Source: Phoma sp. XZ068
Taxonomy: Eukaryota; Ascomycota; Dothideomycetes; Pleosporales; Didymellaceae
Assembly: GCA_004835665.1 (NCBI GenBank)
Contig: RBKR01000001.1
Span: 2,542,001-2,606,000, forward strand
Reading direction: 5' to 3'
DNA: 64,000 bases
The notes under the pieces are model-generated. The model had not been told where the DNA came from, made no database searches, and was given only the letters and a program-made list of their open reading frames with translations. Numbering within the stretch: the first letter of the stretch is position 1; every line of letters begins with the position of its first letter. The translations under genes were made by a program, and so were the position numbers. Positions 33,825-45,099 of the stretch are shown here, piece after piece.

Positions 33825-36144
33825 ATGTCTTCACGTCTCTGCACCGTCTGTACTGCCTTGTGCACAGAGTCTTCTAGTTTCTGGTCCCGCGACTACGACC
33901 ACCCAGAATATTGTCAAGAGACCTCTATAAAGCTCCAATCCTATAACAACATGCGCAAGGAGGCACAGAAGGGGTGCCAACTATGCTCAATCCTTCTGAA
34001 CTATCCAAAAGAAATCGAGGTAGAAGATCAGGATGCAACCCTCATGTTACGCAGATGCCCAGCATTCCCTGATCAAGCTGTATCACTTGGTACAGGGCCA
34101 AAAGGATTGAAGTGTGTTACTCGAACGTTTTGTCGTCGTATTCAGAACTTTTCGTGCGGTTAGCTACATTTCCCCCTCTGTCAAAGATTCAAAAAGTATA
34201 TTTTCTAACAAGGCTCTAGATCCATCGACATCAACAACTGGTACACAGCATGAAAGAGGTGCATACAGCAGTCCTGCGAACTTGGATGGCCCAGTCGACA
34301 ATATTCGATTAATGAAGGCTTGGCTGCGCACATGCAAAACATACCACAAGGACTGCTCGATCAACCCAAAGAATTTCCTACCGACTCGTCTGATAGATGT
34401 TCAAGCTTTCCAAGGTAGCTCTGATATCAGACTCGTGGACTCAGAGCCTATCAGAGATGTTTTTGACAGGAAAAAAATGCCATATCCTGTCTTTCTGGCC
34501 TTGAGTCACTGTTGGGGTCCACCAAGCAAACAGCCCATTACAACTAAAAAACGAGACCTGGAAAACAGAAAGACACGAATTGCTGAGAAAGATCTCTCGA
34601 AAACGTTTCGAGATGCTGTAATCATTACACGCGCACTCGGTCAACGGTATCTTTGGATCGACTCCTTATGCATCATCCAGGATGCTGCGGAAGATTGGAA
34701 AAAGGAGGCAGCGCTTATGGCGGACGTCTACGGCAATGCCTATTGTACGCTTTCAGCTCTCAGTTCTGAAGATGGAACTCAGGGGTGCCGCATGACCAGC
34801 GATCTAAAAGGAAGCACCGGCAATTCATTCCTTGATATCCAGATGCACGGGACATATGTACGTATGTATCGCCAAAAGCCAGCAGTGTGGAGTGAAGAAT
34901 ATGGAGAAGAAGCGAACGTACCAGGTCAGGTCATACGAAACCCGCTCAGGTACCGTGCTTGGACGATGCAAGAAGCTGAGCTCTCGCGAAGAACAATTTT
35001 TTTTGCTGACCGACAACTACTCTGGAGGTGCCGGGAGCTCAAAGGGACAACTGAGCTACCCTGGGCTGAGCAGCTTCCTGACGAGGTATTCAAGATGAAG
35101 CCTTGGCCACTTTGTGATGGTCTGCAGGACGATCAAACAGAGGGAATTTTTGCTGATACACGGCTCCGGTGGTATCAGTTGGTCGAGGACTACTCGCTCC
35201 GGAACTTGACATACGACAAAGACAAGCTCACGGCATTGGCCGGTCTCGCGAGAGATTACCAAAGTATGTTTCCTGGTGCAAAGTACGTGGCCGGCATGTG
35301 GGGAGCCCACATCCCACGCATTCCTCTATTCAGACTTTCAGACAATCCGCGCACGCAGAATGACCTAAGATACAAGCTGCATGCTGGAGCGACCGCTATT
35401 GGAGCACATTGCTCAGCCACACTTCTTTGGCGATCGATGGACAAGGAAGCCCGAAGATACTCTGAGTACATAGCCCCCACCTGGTCTTGGGCCTCGATCA
35501 AAGGAAGGATATCATACGACAGCCAACGAATTGAACCTCATGGTAATAGCTTCGATCGAATGGGAGTTCGCGAAGAGCTATCTGATTGCGATTTCGGTGG
35601 TATGCGGTGGGAGAGCATGAGCGCAGAGGCGGCAAATGGAGATCCATACGGTGCTGTGGAGCAAGGGGCATGCTTAGTCTTGACAGGTGCCCTTGTGGCT
35701 CATTGCACGGTCCCAACGAACCTGTCGAGTGGGTTCTTTGAACACGACAAGGTTAAGACAAGACGGGATGCACTCATCGACCAAATCATGGAAAAAATAC
35801 CGTACACATCGCCCGAAAACGAGGAGATAGAAATGGATGGCGAGCCCCTGATAGCAAACGGGAAGATAGTCGGCGTGTTCTTTCGCGATAGTGCAGACGA
35901 TGTACTGTTGCCCGAGCGTGACACATTCTGTCTACGTGTTCGCGGCGAACCATTCTTTTCCATTACACGTCACAGGTTCAAAGGCGAACAGGAGACATAT
36001 GGGACTGGTATGGTCATGGGTGTCATTATCGTCCGGACCCGAAGTCAGGAACTGGGAGAAACATATCGAAGGGTAGGCCTTGCTCGCTGGGTAAGTGCCG
36101 AGTTGTTTGAGCGCAGTCAGCCAATCAGCCTCAAGCTCCTCTAA
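33825..36144 (+). CDS. HET (heterokaryon incompatibility) domain protein
   Basis: Exons 33825-34158 and 34220-36144 give about 752 aa. HET domains, related to TIR-like folds, trigger cell death after fusion of genetically different hyphae, and many genomes hold dozens. The N-terminal part has the usual Cys-containing lead (LCTVC ... GCQLCSILL). The HET domain spans roughly residues 203-360, with FLALSHCWG, then LSKTFRDAVIITRALGQRYL, WIDSLCIIQD and VYGNAYCTLSA. The intron (61 nt) is my inference: the first frame stops at 34161, while a TTCTAAC branch point and CTCTAG acceptor restore the frame. Its donor GTTAGC is not the strongest form, so the junction is less certain than the family. It lies beside the EST1-type gene in the same direction. 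Confidence 0.86.
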
Positions 36145-36724
36145 TCTGCAACGCACCTCTATATCAGTACACTTAATACAAACGTCTCTTTGCCCTGTTT
36201 TCGTCTTGAAGCTGGGGTCGATGATTTGGCCGACGGGAAGGATTTCGTTTGCAGGAATGCTCGGGATATCTTGTTGGCCCCATTCGGTGACGGCCTGCGT
36301 CTTCGGCACGCTCCCATATTTAACGTTCATACTCCATGATACCGACGAGGCCGATGGTGAGTTGGGTCTGATTCTTCGTATATTGGTCCTTTCTTGCGAC
36401 GTGGCGTAGAAGCAAAGTCGGACATGTAAGAAGGGTTCAAGATCCAAATGGGCGGCGGTCTTGGCCGTGATCGGCGCTATGCTCACGACGCTTCAACCTT
36501 TCCGCACCGGCGAGCCGTTCACGACGCCAGACTAACATATTATAGATGGCTTTAGGGCTTGACGTATTCGCAAGAGGACCAAGCGACAATTCGCTTCGAA
36601 GAGAGGGGTTGGTGGGGTCCGTGAGCTGTTCACGGGACAACTTCCGATGCTACATAAAGAGGATTCCTGCACCTCGCATCGAGCCCCAGCTCTCCATCCA
36701 ACCTTTCCCCACAAACGTGTCACA
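36145..36724. other. Intergenic region, HET gene to Zn2Cys6 gene
   Basis: A 580-bp gap. An open frame on the minus strand (36486 down to 35932) overlaps the end of the HET gene, but no domain was recognised in it. It also holds the promoter of the Zn2Cys6 gene. Confidence 0.4.
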
Positions 36725-38846
36725 ATGCCTTCTAAATCACGTGGACTGAGAACCTCGACAGGCTGGTAAGTCATCTCCAGTTTGGCTGTCAGCGATCGTA
36801 GAGAAGATCGGTGGATTGACATGACCTCGCCCAGCACGCGAGTGGCATCTGAATGCATGCTGAAGAATGTGAATAGCTTGGTTTGTCGCAAACGCAGAGT
36901 CAAATGCGATGAGACGCGGCCTCACTGTAAGAACTGTGCGAGAGTAGAGCGAGATTGTGAATACCCCCAAAAATCGGCAACCCCTCAGCGGGCTCGCGCC
37001 TTGAGCGCTCGTACCGTTGATGAAGCGCCAGTCACAGCCAATAGTACCTCTCTGTCAGAGTCTAAGGTGGCATCTATTAGTCTTCCCGCCCAATCTAGCG
37101 GTCTGAGCTCATCTGATCCGGATGCCACGCAGTCCTGGATCCAGTGCGACATCGATCCATTGCAAGTTCCAGGTACCGTGCTGCCGGATGACAGCTTCTT
37201 CTTAGACGATAGTCTCTTCTCATTCGGGGATACTCTTACCCCTTCGTTTGGCCCGTAAGTGATCAATACCATCATCTGAATCGAAAACTCAAATGTTCCA
37301 GGATTGAGTGGTACGATCTTTTGGCTCAAGATGCAATAGACACCATGCAGGATCAGAATCCTAGCAATCGCTGGAATTTCGATTATGCAAGTTTATCACG
37401 TAGAGAAACACCTCGGCAGTCTGTTGCCCCAGACCCAGGCCCTGATGATGGGGAAGGGCCATCGTCGGTAACGCAAGATTTACCTTCGCAGCCTTGGAAC
37501 ACAGATACGCGGATCGAGCTGAAAGACGATGAACTGGTCTTTTTTGAGCACTACATTAACATTGTTGCGCCTATTTTGGACCTATTCGATCCATTGAGCC
37601 ACTTTGCGAGCATAGTGCCGCATCTTGCCTTACGCAATGTTGGTTTGTTGAAGTCGATCCTAGCCGTTGGTGCCAGGCATCTCACTCTAGGTCAAACCCA
37701 CGTTGACCACAACGAAGCCACTGTACACATTCCACCAGGTACCCCAGCATCTGTGCACAGTCTTTCACCGAATGCTGCAAAATTCGCGGAGCAGTACTAC
37801 TTCGAAACCTTGCAATATCTCTCGCAAAACCTACTGTACCAAACATATACTGGGTCACACGAGATATTGGTCACAGCAATTATGATATCAACGTACGAAA
37901 TGTTTGGAACAGTGGAAAACCCCGATCATTCTGCATGGGATCGCCACCTGAGGTAGGTCTTACTTTCCCTACCTGGGTATTTGTGGCTGATGATATCAAG
38001 GGGAGCATTTTGGATACAACGGAACTCCAACACTAGCGGTGAATCCAATGATAGCCTCAGGCGCGCTGTCTGGTTCTCGTGGTTGCGTCAAGACATATGG
38101 GCGGCTTTTCGTACAGGTCGCCCAGCGCTCACCATCCACCAGCCAACCAAGCTGATGTCCGATTTGACGACCGAAGAACTGACCACGCGCATCATCTACA
38201 TCACAGCCAAATGTGTACGTGTACCACAACCGACAGAACAAGCAGAACTAATATAAGCCAGGTTCAGTTTGCTGCGACCCCAAAGGAGCAGAATATAACA
38301 GAATACATTGAAGCTGGCGCGACGTTGATGCGAATGTTAGACGCTTGGAAGCGATGCCTTCCTCAGTCATTCGAACCGATACGTAGCGCCGGCTCCTACT
38401 CAACCCCAAGGTCAAATTCTGACTCGGTGGTGCTTGCGCCAATTTGGATCCACCCTCCAGCACATGCAGCCGCGATACAGATGTACCACTTCTCTCGGAT
38501 TGTCATGGTGCTCAATCAGCCTTCAACAGGGGGCTTGAACGTCTATCAAACACGCTTTAAGATGCTGCGCGAGAGTACGACCGTGATCTGCGGGATTGCT
38601 GCTGCGCAGCAGTCTCAGAACTTGCCCAGTGCTTTTGTCAGCTTTCAGGCCGTGTATGCTGGTGAGTCGCCGCCTGGTGATGGTAAATTATGTTCTTACT
38701 GACACTATGAAGCCGCCTTATGTGCAGATAGTCAAGAGAAACAGACTGAGATCCTCGAGGTTCTAGACAAAGTTCTGCACATCAGCAGGTTTCCATCAAG
38801 ATCCATCTTGAATGACCTTGTCAAGGTTTGGAGTGGTGGCAATTGA
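36725..38846 (+). CDS. Zn2Cys6 (Gal4-type) transcription factor
   Basis: Six exons: 36725-36765, 36877-37254, 37302-37952, 38001-38214, 38262-38661 and 38713-38846; introns are 111, 47, 48, 47 and 51 nt; product about 605 aa. The binuclear zinc cluster has Cys 14, 17, 24, 31, 34 and 41 (C-x2-C-x6-C-x6-C-x2-C-x6-C). The first 41-nt exon supplies the start and the first Cys. Ser/Asp-rich sequence follows, then the helical fungal-specific regulatory region (from about residue 200: DELVFFEHYINIVAPILDLF), as in fungal_trans_2 proteins. It ends at the conserved-looking LVKVWSGGN. The next gene downstream, in the same direction, is a DHA-synthase-like transketolase, a plausible target. The first intron is the least certain because it is longer. 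Confidence 0.88.
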
Positions 38847-39311
38847 TCGCTGTTGCGAGAGGCTGTCAGCAAGAACAACCGGCTCGAAGCGACAGCCGCT
38901 AGCCCGGCTCACAGCAATGGAGTTGAGTATATCGCATGCACGTCGTAAGATCTACGATCATATTGCGCCGTTTCAAACTCACAATCATGATTCCTGATCC
39001 ACTAAGATCTCGTCTTGGACGCGGGGCCCCAGAGCAAGACATTACGGTTGCTTGTAGTTTAGGGCGATTCCTTCAGCTGCTCGAGGCGAGCGCCAATGGA
39101 CGTGCGCTAGTCGACAACCACTCACAGTCCTCCCACATTTGCGATCCCAGGATACGTGCACGTATTGTCGCCTCGAGCCGTCGTTGCGGCTTCATTGTAA
39201 ATGTTACTACTGCTTGCGACCGCAAGTAACGACCACGATAAATACAGGTCATGAACACCATTTGGGAGTATCAGCGCCTTCACTCTACATCTTCTCTCTA
39301 TCTACATCGCA
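38847..39311. other. Intergenic region, Zn2Cys6 gene to transketolase
   Basis: A 465-bp gap between co-directional genes that should carry the transketolase promoter. No obvious inverted CGG triplets with fixed spacing stood out by eye. No gene. Confidence 0.4.
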
Positions 39312-41638
39312 ATGGCTCCAACACTTGAATACTACGACGAGGTCTCGAATGACCTACCGATCAAGCCTGTCGCGACAAAGGTGAACGGCATCCCAGCAGT
39401 TGCTGCTGTACAGCTCCAGGACTCTGAAAAGCATGATCTCGTTCTTCGATACTTCCGTGCATACATTGCAGACCTTTGTCAACAATTCAATGGTGGACAT
39501 CCAGGGTTAGCATCTCGAAAACAAGACTCAAGCTGAGGTACTGACCAGGTGCAGATCGGCCATGGGAATGGCTGCAATTGGTGTGGCGTTGTACAAATAT
39601 GCCATGAAGTTTTCTCCAAAGAACGGAAACTACTTCAACCGCGATCGTTTTGTTCTATCTAATGGTTAGTCATCGGAAAGAAAAGTCCTGGGGGGGTTCA
39701 AAGAGCAAGAGCTAACCACCATCAGGCCATGCTTGCTTATGGCAGTACCTTTTTATGCATCTTGTTGGCGTCGAAGAGATGACCACAGACCAGCTCAAGT
39801 CGTACCATTCCGAGAAATACGACTCCATCTGCCCAGGCCATCCTGAGATCGAAAACGATGGTGTCGAAGTCACAACTGGCCCCCTCGGCCAAGGAGTTGC
39901 GAACGCTGTTGGCCTTGCAATGGCCACAAAGCACCTCGCCGCAACATATAATCGCGAAGGTCACGAAGTTGTGAACAACATGACATGGTGCATGATTGGC
40001 GACGCTTGCCTCCAGGAAGGTGTTGGCCTTGAAGCAGTCTCACTTGCGAGTCATTGGAAACTCAACAATCTCTGCATTATCTACGATAATAACAACATCA
40101 CCTGCGATGGAACCGCAGATGTCGCCAATTCCGGAGAGGACATGAACGCTAAGATGAGAGCAACCGGCTTCAACGTCATCGACGTCCTCGACGGCCACTC
40201 TAATGTGAGCTCCATCGTTCACGCACTGCTGTCGGCTCGCAGCAGTGACAAGCCTACTTTCATCAATATCCGAACAGTAATCGGCATCGGCTCTCAGAAA
40301 GCCGGTACACCTGCAGCGCATGGAGCTGCACTAGGCTTGGACGATATTGCAAACATCAAGAAGAGCTCAGGTCTCAACCCAGATGAGCACTACATCCTGC
40401 CAGACGAGCTGTACAGTTTTTTTGAGGACATCTCCCCGCGGGGAAAGCAGCTCGAGGCTGACTGGTCAAACGCATTGAGCGCCTATGAGCAGAAATACCC
40501 CGAGCTGGCAGCTGAATTCAAGCTCCGAGTTGCAGGTAAGATGCCTGAGGACTGGACCAAGTACATTCCCAATAAGGATGACTTTCCCAAGGAGCCTACC
40601 GCTACGCGGAAATCGGCAGGCCTCGTCGGCAATCCCCTTGGTGAAAACATGAGCAATTTCCTCATCGGTACCGCTGATCTCACGCCTTCCTGCAACGTTG
40701 CGTACAAGAAGAAGGTTGATTTCCAGTCCCCCGAGCTCCGCACTGCTTGTGGATTGGATGGTGACTACACTGGGCGCTACATCCACTACGGTATCCGCGA
40801 GCATGCTATGTGCGCCATTTCCAACGGCCTTGTAGCGTTCAACAGGGGCACATTTCTACCCATCACGAGCTCATTCTTCATGTTCTACTTGTATGCGGCA
40901 CCTGCTGTCCGTATGGGTGCGCTACAGGGACTGCAACAGATTCACATCGCAACACACGACTCCATCGGAACCGGAGAAGACGGACCTACACATCAGCCCA
41001 TTGCCCTCGCGGCATTGTACCGTGCTATGCCTAACATCCTTTATATGCGACCTTGTGACTCTGAGGAAGTCGCTGGTGCGTTTGAAGTGGCGATCAAAGC
41101 AACGGAAACCCCTAGTATCATCTCGCTATCTCGCCAAGTGCTGCCTCAGTGGGAACAGTCATCACGCCAGGGTTTCGCAAAAGGTGCATACGTGTTTGTG
41201 GAGGAGGAGGAATTCGATGTCACGCTCATCAGCACTGGCTCTGAAATGGTCTTCGCCATGCAGACTCGCGACATTTTGAAGGAGAAGTTCAACATCACTG
41301 CACGAGTTGTCTCATTCCCAGTACCTCGCTTGTTCGAGCAACAGTCTCGCGAGTACAAGCAGTCAGTTCTCAAATCGAAGGCCGGCAAGCCTGCAATCGT
41401 CATCGAAGCGTATGCGGCGAATGGCTGGGAGCGATACGCAGATGCAGCATTCTCGATGCGTAGGTTTGGTAAGAGTTTGCCTAGTAAAACGGCGTACAAG
41501 TACTTTGGCTTTGATCCCGAAGTCATGGCGCCAAAGATCGAAGAACTTGTGACGGAAGTGCAGCGTGATGGCATCGAAGTCCTGAGAGGCGACTTCAGAG
41601 ACCTCAATGGAGCACTGGGAATCGGCTTTGAGCATTAG
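39312..41638 (+). CDS. Transketolase, dihydroxyacetone-synthase-like
   Basis: Exons 39312-39505, 39555-39664 and 39726-41638, with introns of 49 and 61 nt, give 738 aa. Transketolases move two-carbon ketol units with thiamine pyrophosphate; dihydroxyacetone synthase uses xylulose 5-phosphate and formaldehyde. Visible: the GGHPGSAMG start of the PP domain, FNRDRFVLSNGHACL, VEVTTGPLGQGVANAVGLA, the TPP motif from GDACLQEG to NN, and the pyrimidine-domain block GRYIHYGIREHAM. Several blocks, including LAATYN and CPGHPEIE, resemble methylotroph dihydroxyacetone synthase more than standard transketolase. The C-terminus is GIGFEH, not a peroxisomal SKL/NKL signal, so a cytosolic place is more likely. 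Donors GTTAGC and GTTAGT are slightly weak but keep the frame and family sequence. Confidence 0.9.
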
Positions 41639-42256
41639 TTTTCTGTAAATTTGCTTTCCTTTTACGTTCAGGGGTTTAGTGTTGCACATTCGCAATATCA
41701 CAATGTTACTGTACACGAACAAGTGCTGTCAACCACGACGCAGCAAACATCTTGAAAAAGCGACGTTTTCTAGTTCAATGATTGCATAAGGTTTGCTGGC
41801 ACTATGTGTGGTTCAAATAATGACTGGACCGGAGAGGTTCTCGATCTTCGCTTTAATATCGTCAGCAGATCGATTAGTAAAGTATGATCAGTTTGACTGT
41901 GGCGTTGTTCCTCACTGGTCGGAAGCTCCGGATCATTCCCAAGTGTTCTATCGCAGCGGAACTCGTCCAACTTCAGAGTTTGGCGAGCGGGGTTTCTCCA
42001 GTAATACGATGAGGAGGCAGGCGCATCGGGAAGGTTGATAAGAGTGGTCAATCAAAGAGCAAGGGCGGCAGTGTGGTCAATTGAATTAGGTTAATTCGTG
42101 AATATCTTCGTAAGGATCGACTCGCTCTCGTAAATGCAGCACCCACGCCATGCAACCCACTTCGTAGACAATAAACATTAATAAGAAGCCTCTTTGGCAG
42201 TTTCATCCCCATGCAGCATGCATCGTGATCCGTGGTGTTTTATCGAAATCCCGCAC
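41639..42256. other. Convergent intergenic region
   Basis: A 618-bp gap between the 3' ends of the transketolase and cerato-platanin genes. No domain recognised in its short frames. Confidence 0.4.
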
Positions 42257-42722
42257 TTAGAAGCCACAGTTGCTAGTGGCCACCTGCGCATACTGAGCAT
42301 CGATGCGTCCAAGCTGAGCAGCCTGACCATTCGTGAGGTCATCCATGGCGGCCTTGGCGAGGTTGAAGCCGTTGGCAGTGTGATCAACGGCCAGGACGTA
42401 AATGGTCTTGCCGTTGTATGTAATTCCGTAGCAAGTACCGCACTGGGCAGAGTTCCAACCCTCTACTCCCTGGTAACCACCAATACGAGGGAATGAAGGG
42501 ACGTTGCCTTGGGTGTTCCATCCGTGCTTAGTGATGAGGCCATTCGCACCATCCGAGCAAGACACAGCGGTCAAGGAGCGGCCTGCATCATCGTAGCCGG
42601 TATCATAGGAAACTACACATATTAGCACTGTTATTCTTAGTGAATATTTTAGGAAACGTACCAGTGATGGCAGAAGTAAGGCTGGCAAGGCCAAGAGCAA
42701 TTGCAGAGATGGAGAACTTCAT
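42257..42722 (-). CDS. Cerato-platanin (SnodProt1-type) secreted protein
   Basis: Exons 42722-42662 and 42612-42257, with a 49-nt intron, give 138 aa. Cerato-platanins are small secreted fungal proteins with an expansin-like double-psi barrel; they bind chitin oligomers and act as elicitors or phytotoxic factors on plants. The first exon encodes a signal peptide (about 18 residues). The mature part shows VSYDTGYDD, SLTAVSCSDGANGL, the QCGTC segment and the VLAVDHTANGFN block, with four Cys as in the family. A TATAAA box on the minus strand (42866-42871) lies about 145 bp upstream. The gene looks intact. Confidence 0.95.
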
Positions 42723-42865
42723 CTTGGATTTTGTTGTGGAATGAGATCGATGGAAGATCGAGCCGGGTGTGGAGAGAAAGTTGACTTGATGTGGTGATTA
42801 AGAGGCTGGTGTTGGGCGGGTTCTAAAGCTGATGATGAGTTCTGCTATCTGCGATTATGGCCGTC

Positions 42866-42871
42866 TTTATA
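42866..42871 (-). promoter_or_regulatory. TATA box of cerato-platanin gene
   Basis: TATAAA on the minus strand, about 145 bp before the start codon. Position is suitable; no experiment. Confidence 0.5.
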
Positions 42872-44282
42872 CTCACATACTCCGCTTACCGTATACAGCT
42901 TCATTCCATACTTTCGTCATAGCAACAGTCGTACACGGCAACTATGTGCAGAAGACGAGGGAGATCCATGGCTTCATTGACGGTATTCTGAGGCTAGCTA
43001 CAACCGTCAGCGCAGGTGACTGTGTGCAGGCGGTGCTCAATAGGCAAATAGAGCAGATGAGCTCATAGCGTCGATGAACACGAGAGAGGATGTGGAGATG
43101 GGTATATTTTTGGCAGGTAAAGAGTGGGTCCGGCTTCCTTGGACGTGCACAAGCGAGAGAAATGTCCGAGGCTAACGGCTAGCTGGCAGGTGGTTACATC
43201 CGAGATGTCCGCAACGAGTAATGCTCGACAACAATCAATAAATATCGCAGTGTTGGATGGTCTTTCGCATTTCTGATCAGGATATACCGGGGTCAGGTCA
43301 CAGATGCCAGTGTCAAAAGGGGGAAAGTCCAAAATGGACCCTGCCGGTTGTGGCGGTGGTAGCGTCCACGTTAGGGTTGACGAGGTTTGATCGCACAGTG
43401 CTTGTAACGTCGTACTTGTAGAGGGCATTGCTCGAGCAGATGGAGAGACAAATGTCTCGCAGATGGAGCGAGGACCTGAAGAGCGCGCTCTATGTGCGTG
43501 TAGCAATCAGCTACACCGCTCGGTACAGTCCCGCAATAGTCTCGGTGGAAGGCGTGTCTCCACGGAGTCTTCTCGAAACGGGGTGTTGACTTGAGCGCCC
43601 GGTCGATGCAGGCTAACGAGGTATCGTATATCCACAGATAGCATGTTGGCCGTGATCGTAGGCGTAGTTCTTATCAAAGGCTTTTCCGTGAAGTTGCGGG
43701 TTCGCGAGTAGCTAGAGCGATAGCGCTGCCGCGCTCTCGCTTGATGTTCATACCAGAAACACTGTCCAAGGATGCCAGGGCCTTGTCAACGAGCCGGCTC
43801 CTCAGATGTCGTGGCGACAAGCGGCCGTTGTTGCGGGTGAGCGGGCTGTCAAAGTGGAAGGTGACAAGCGAGGCTGGTAAATGTGGGGATTCACGCGCTA
43901 ACGCGCGCTAGCAAGGACTCCACACAATTCGCGTGTCCAAAGACAGCCATCATCAAGTTTCATCCCTCTAGCAGAAACACAACGGACTTCAGACTCACAC
44001 TGTACGCGCCGAGATGCCCTCAGCCACATATCGGGTTCTCGGTAAGGCGTAAACTACCAAGTAAACTGTGGCTGCACCTGAGCGCTTACCTTGTCAGCAC
44101 CCAATCGTAGTACTTCGTCCACACCATGTCGTTGTTAGAAACGAAGTTTCAGATATCAAGGCATCGATGTTTTCGTGCCTTCGCGACGCCTGAAGTCTCA
44201 AACCTGTTCCGCCATGGCCTGCTCAGGCCGACATTGCCATCTTGGAGGTGCTCAGCCCGGCGGCAACGCATCCTTTATATGA

Positions 44283-44289
44283 TATAAAA
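44283..44289 (+). promoter_or_regulatory. TATA box of cupredoxin gene
   Basis: TATAAAA about 160 bp before the ATG at 44444, followed by a C/T-rich stretch towards the start, as in strongly expressed fungal genes. Confidence 0.5.
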
Positions 44290-44443
44290 TGGCCTCAAAT
44301 GCCCTCAGGTGCATCATCAACTCCTCAGGCAGGCCCAATCTTCTCTTCTCTTCTAGTTTCAGATCATAATCCTTACGTTTTCACTACCGCATTCACTCCC
44401 TATACCCAATCGAGCTAGACTCTTCCCTTCACAACACAACATA

Positions 44444-45099
44444 ATGCATTTCTCCACACTCTTCGCTGCTACCGCCCTTGCTGGCTCCGCATTTGCTGCA
44501 GAGCACAAGGTTGCTGTTGGAACTAAGGCTGGTGAATTGGTCTTCAAGCCTGATTCTATCACTGCTGCCCAAGGTGACACCGTCACTTTCAGTTTCTGGC
44601 CCAAGAACCACTCCATCGCTCAGGCTGCCTTCAATGCGCCATGTACACCCATGAACAATGGCTTCTGGTCTGGTTTCGTGCCCACTGCGGACACACAGGC
44701 CGTGGCGAACTGGACTTTCACATATGAGGTGACGAACGCCTCGGCACCCGTCTGGTTCTATTGTACCCAGGCCAAGCACTGCCAGGGTGGTATGGTTGGT
44801 GTGATTAACCCACCGTAAGTCTGAATCTCTAAAACACAAATATCTTCATACTAATTGCTTGCAGTGCCACTGGCGCGAGGACCCTGGCTGCTTTCAAGAA
44901 TGCATCGGCAGAAGCCTCCAACAACGTATCTCCCACTGTCAAGGCTGGCAGCGGTGGCAACCTCACACAGAGCGGTTCCTCGACATCGCCTTCCGGCACA
45001 TCAGGCACACCATCATCCTCAACTGGTGCGGCTTCGCACCTCTCCGGCAGTGTGACCTTTGCTGGTCTCGCTGGTGCATTTGCATACTTCCTGATTTGA
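44444..45099 (+). CDS. Secreted cupredoxin-like protein, probably GPI-anchored
   Basis: Exons 44444-44814 and 44865-45099, with a 50-nt intron, give 201 aa. A signal peptide covers about residues 1-18 (ending SAFA-A). The domain at 20-124 has a plastocyanin-like pattern: a His in KNHSI, then the C ... H ... M group in WFYCTQAKHCQGGM, typical blue-copper ligands. The second exon is a Ser/Thr/Gly-rich linker ending in a hydrophobic tail (FAGLAGAFAYFLI), the usual GPI-attachment layout. Such 'extracellular serine-rich' proteins are common in filamentous fungi; copper binding is inferred and the role is unknown. Confidence 0.9.

Larger units (their letters stand above)
42723..44443. other. Intergenic region, cerato-platanin to cupredoxin
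   Basis: About 1.7 kb between divergent secreted-protein genes. TATA boxes for each lie near its edges (42866 and 44283). A 147-codon minus-strand frame (43506-43063) has no recognisable domain and I do not call it. Confidence 0.4.

Noticed and set aside
43063..43506. 147-codon minus-strand frame between cerato-platanin and cupredoxin
   Set aside because: Ser/Pro/Thr-rich translation without motif; likely chance in a GC-moderate promoter region.
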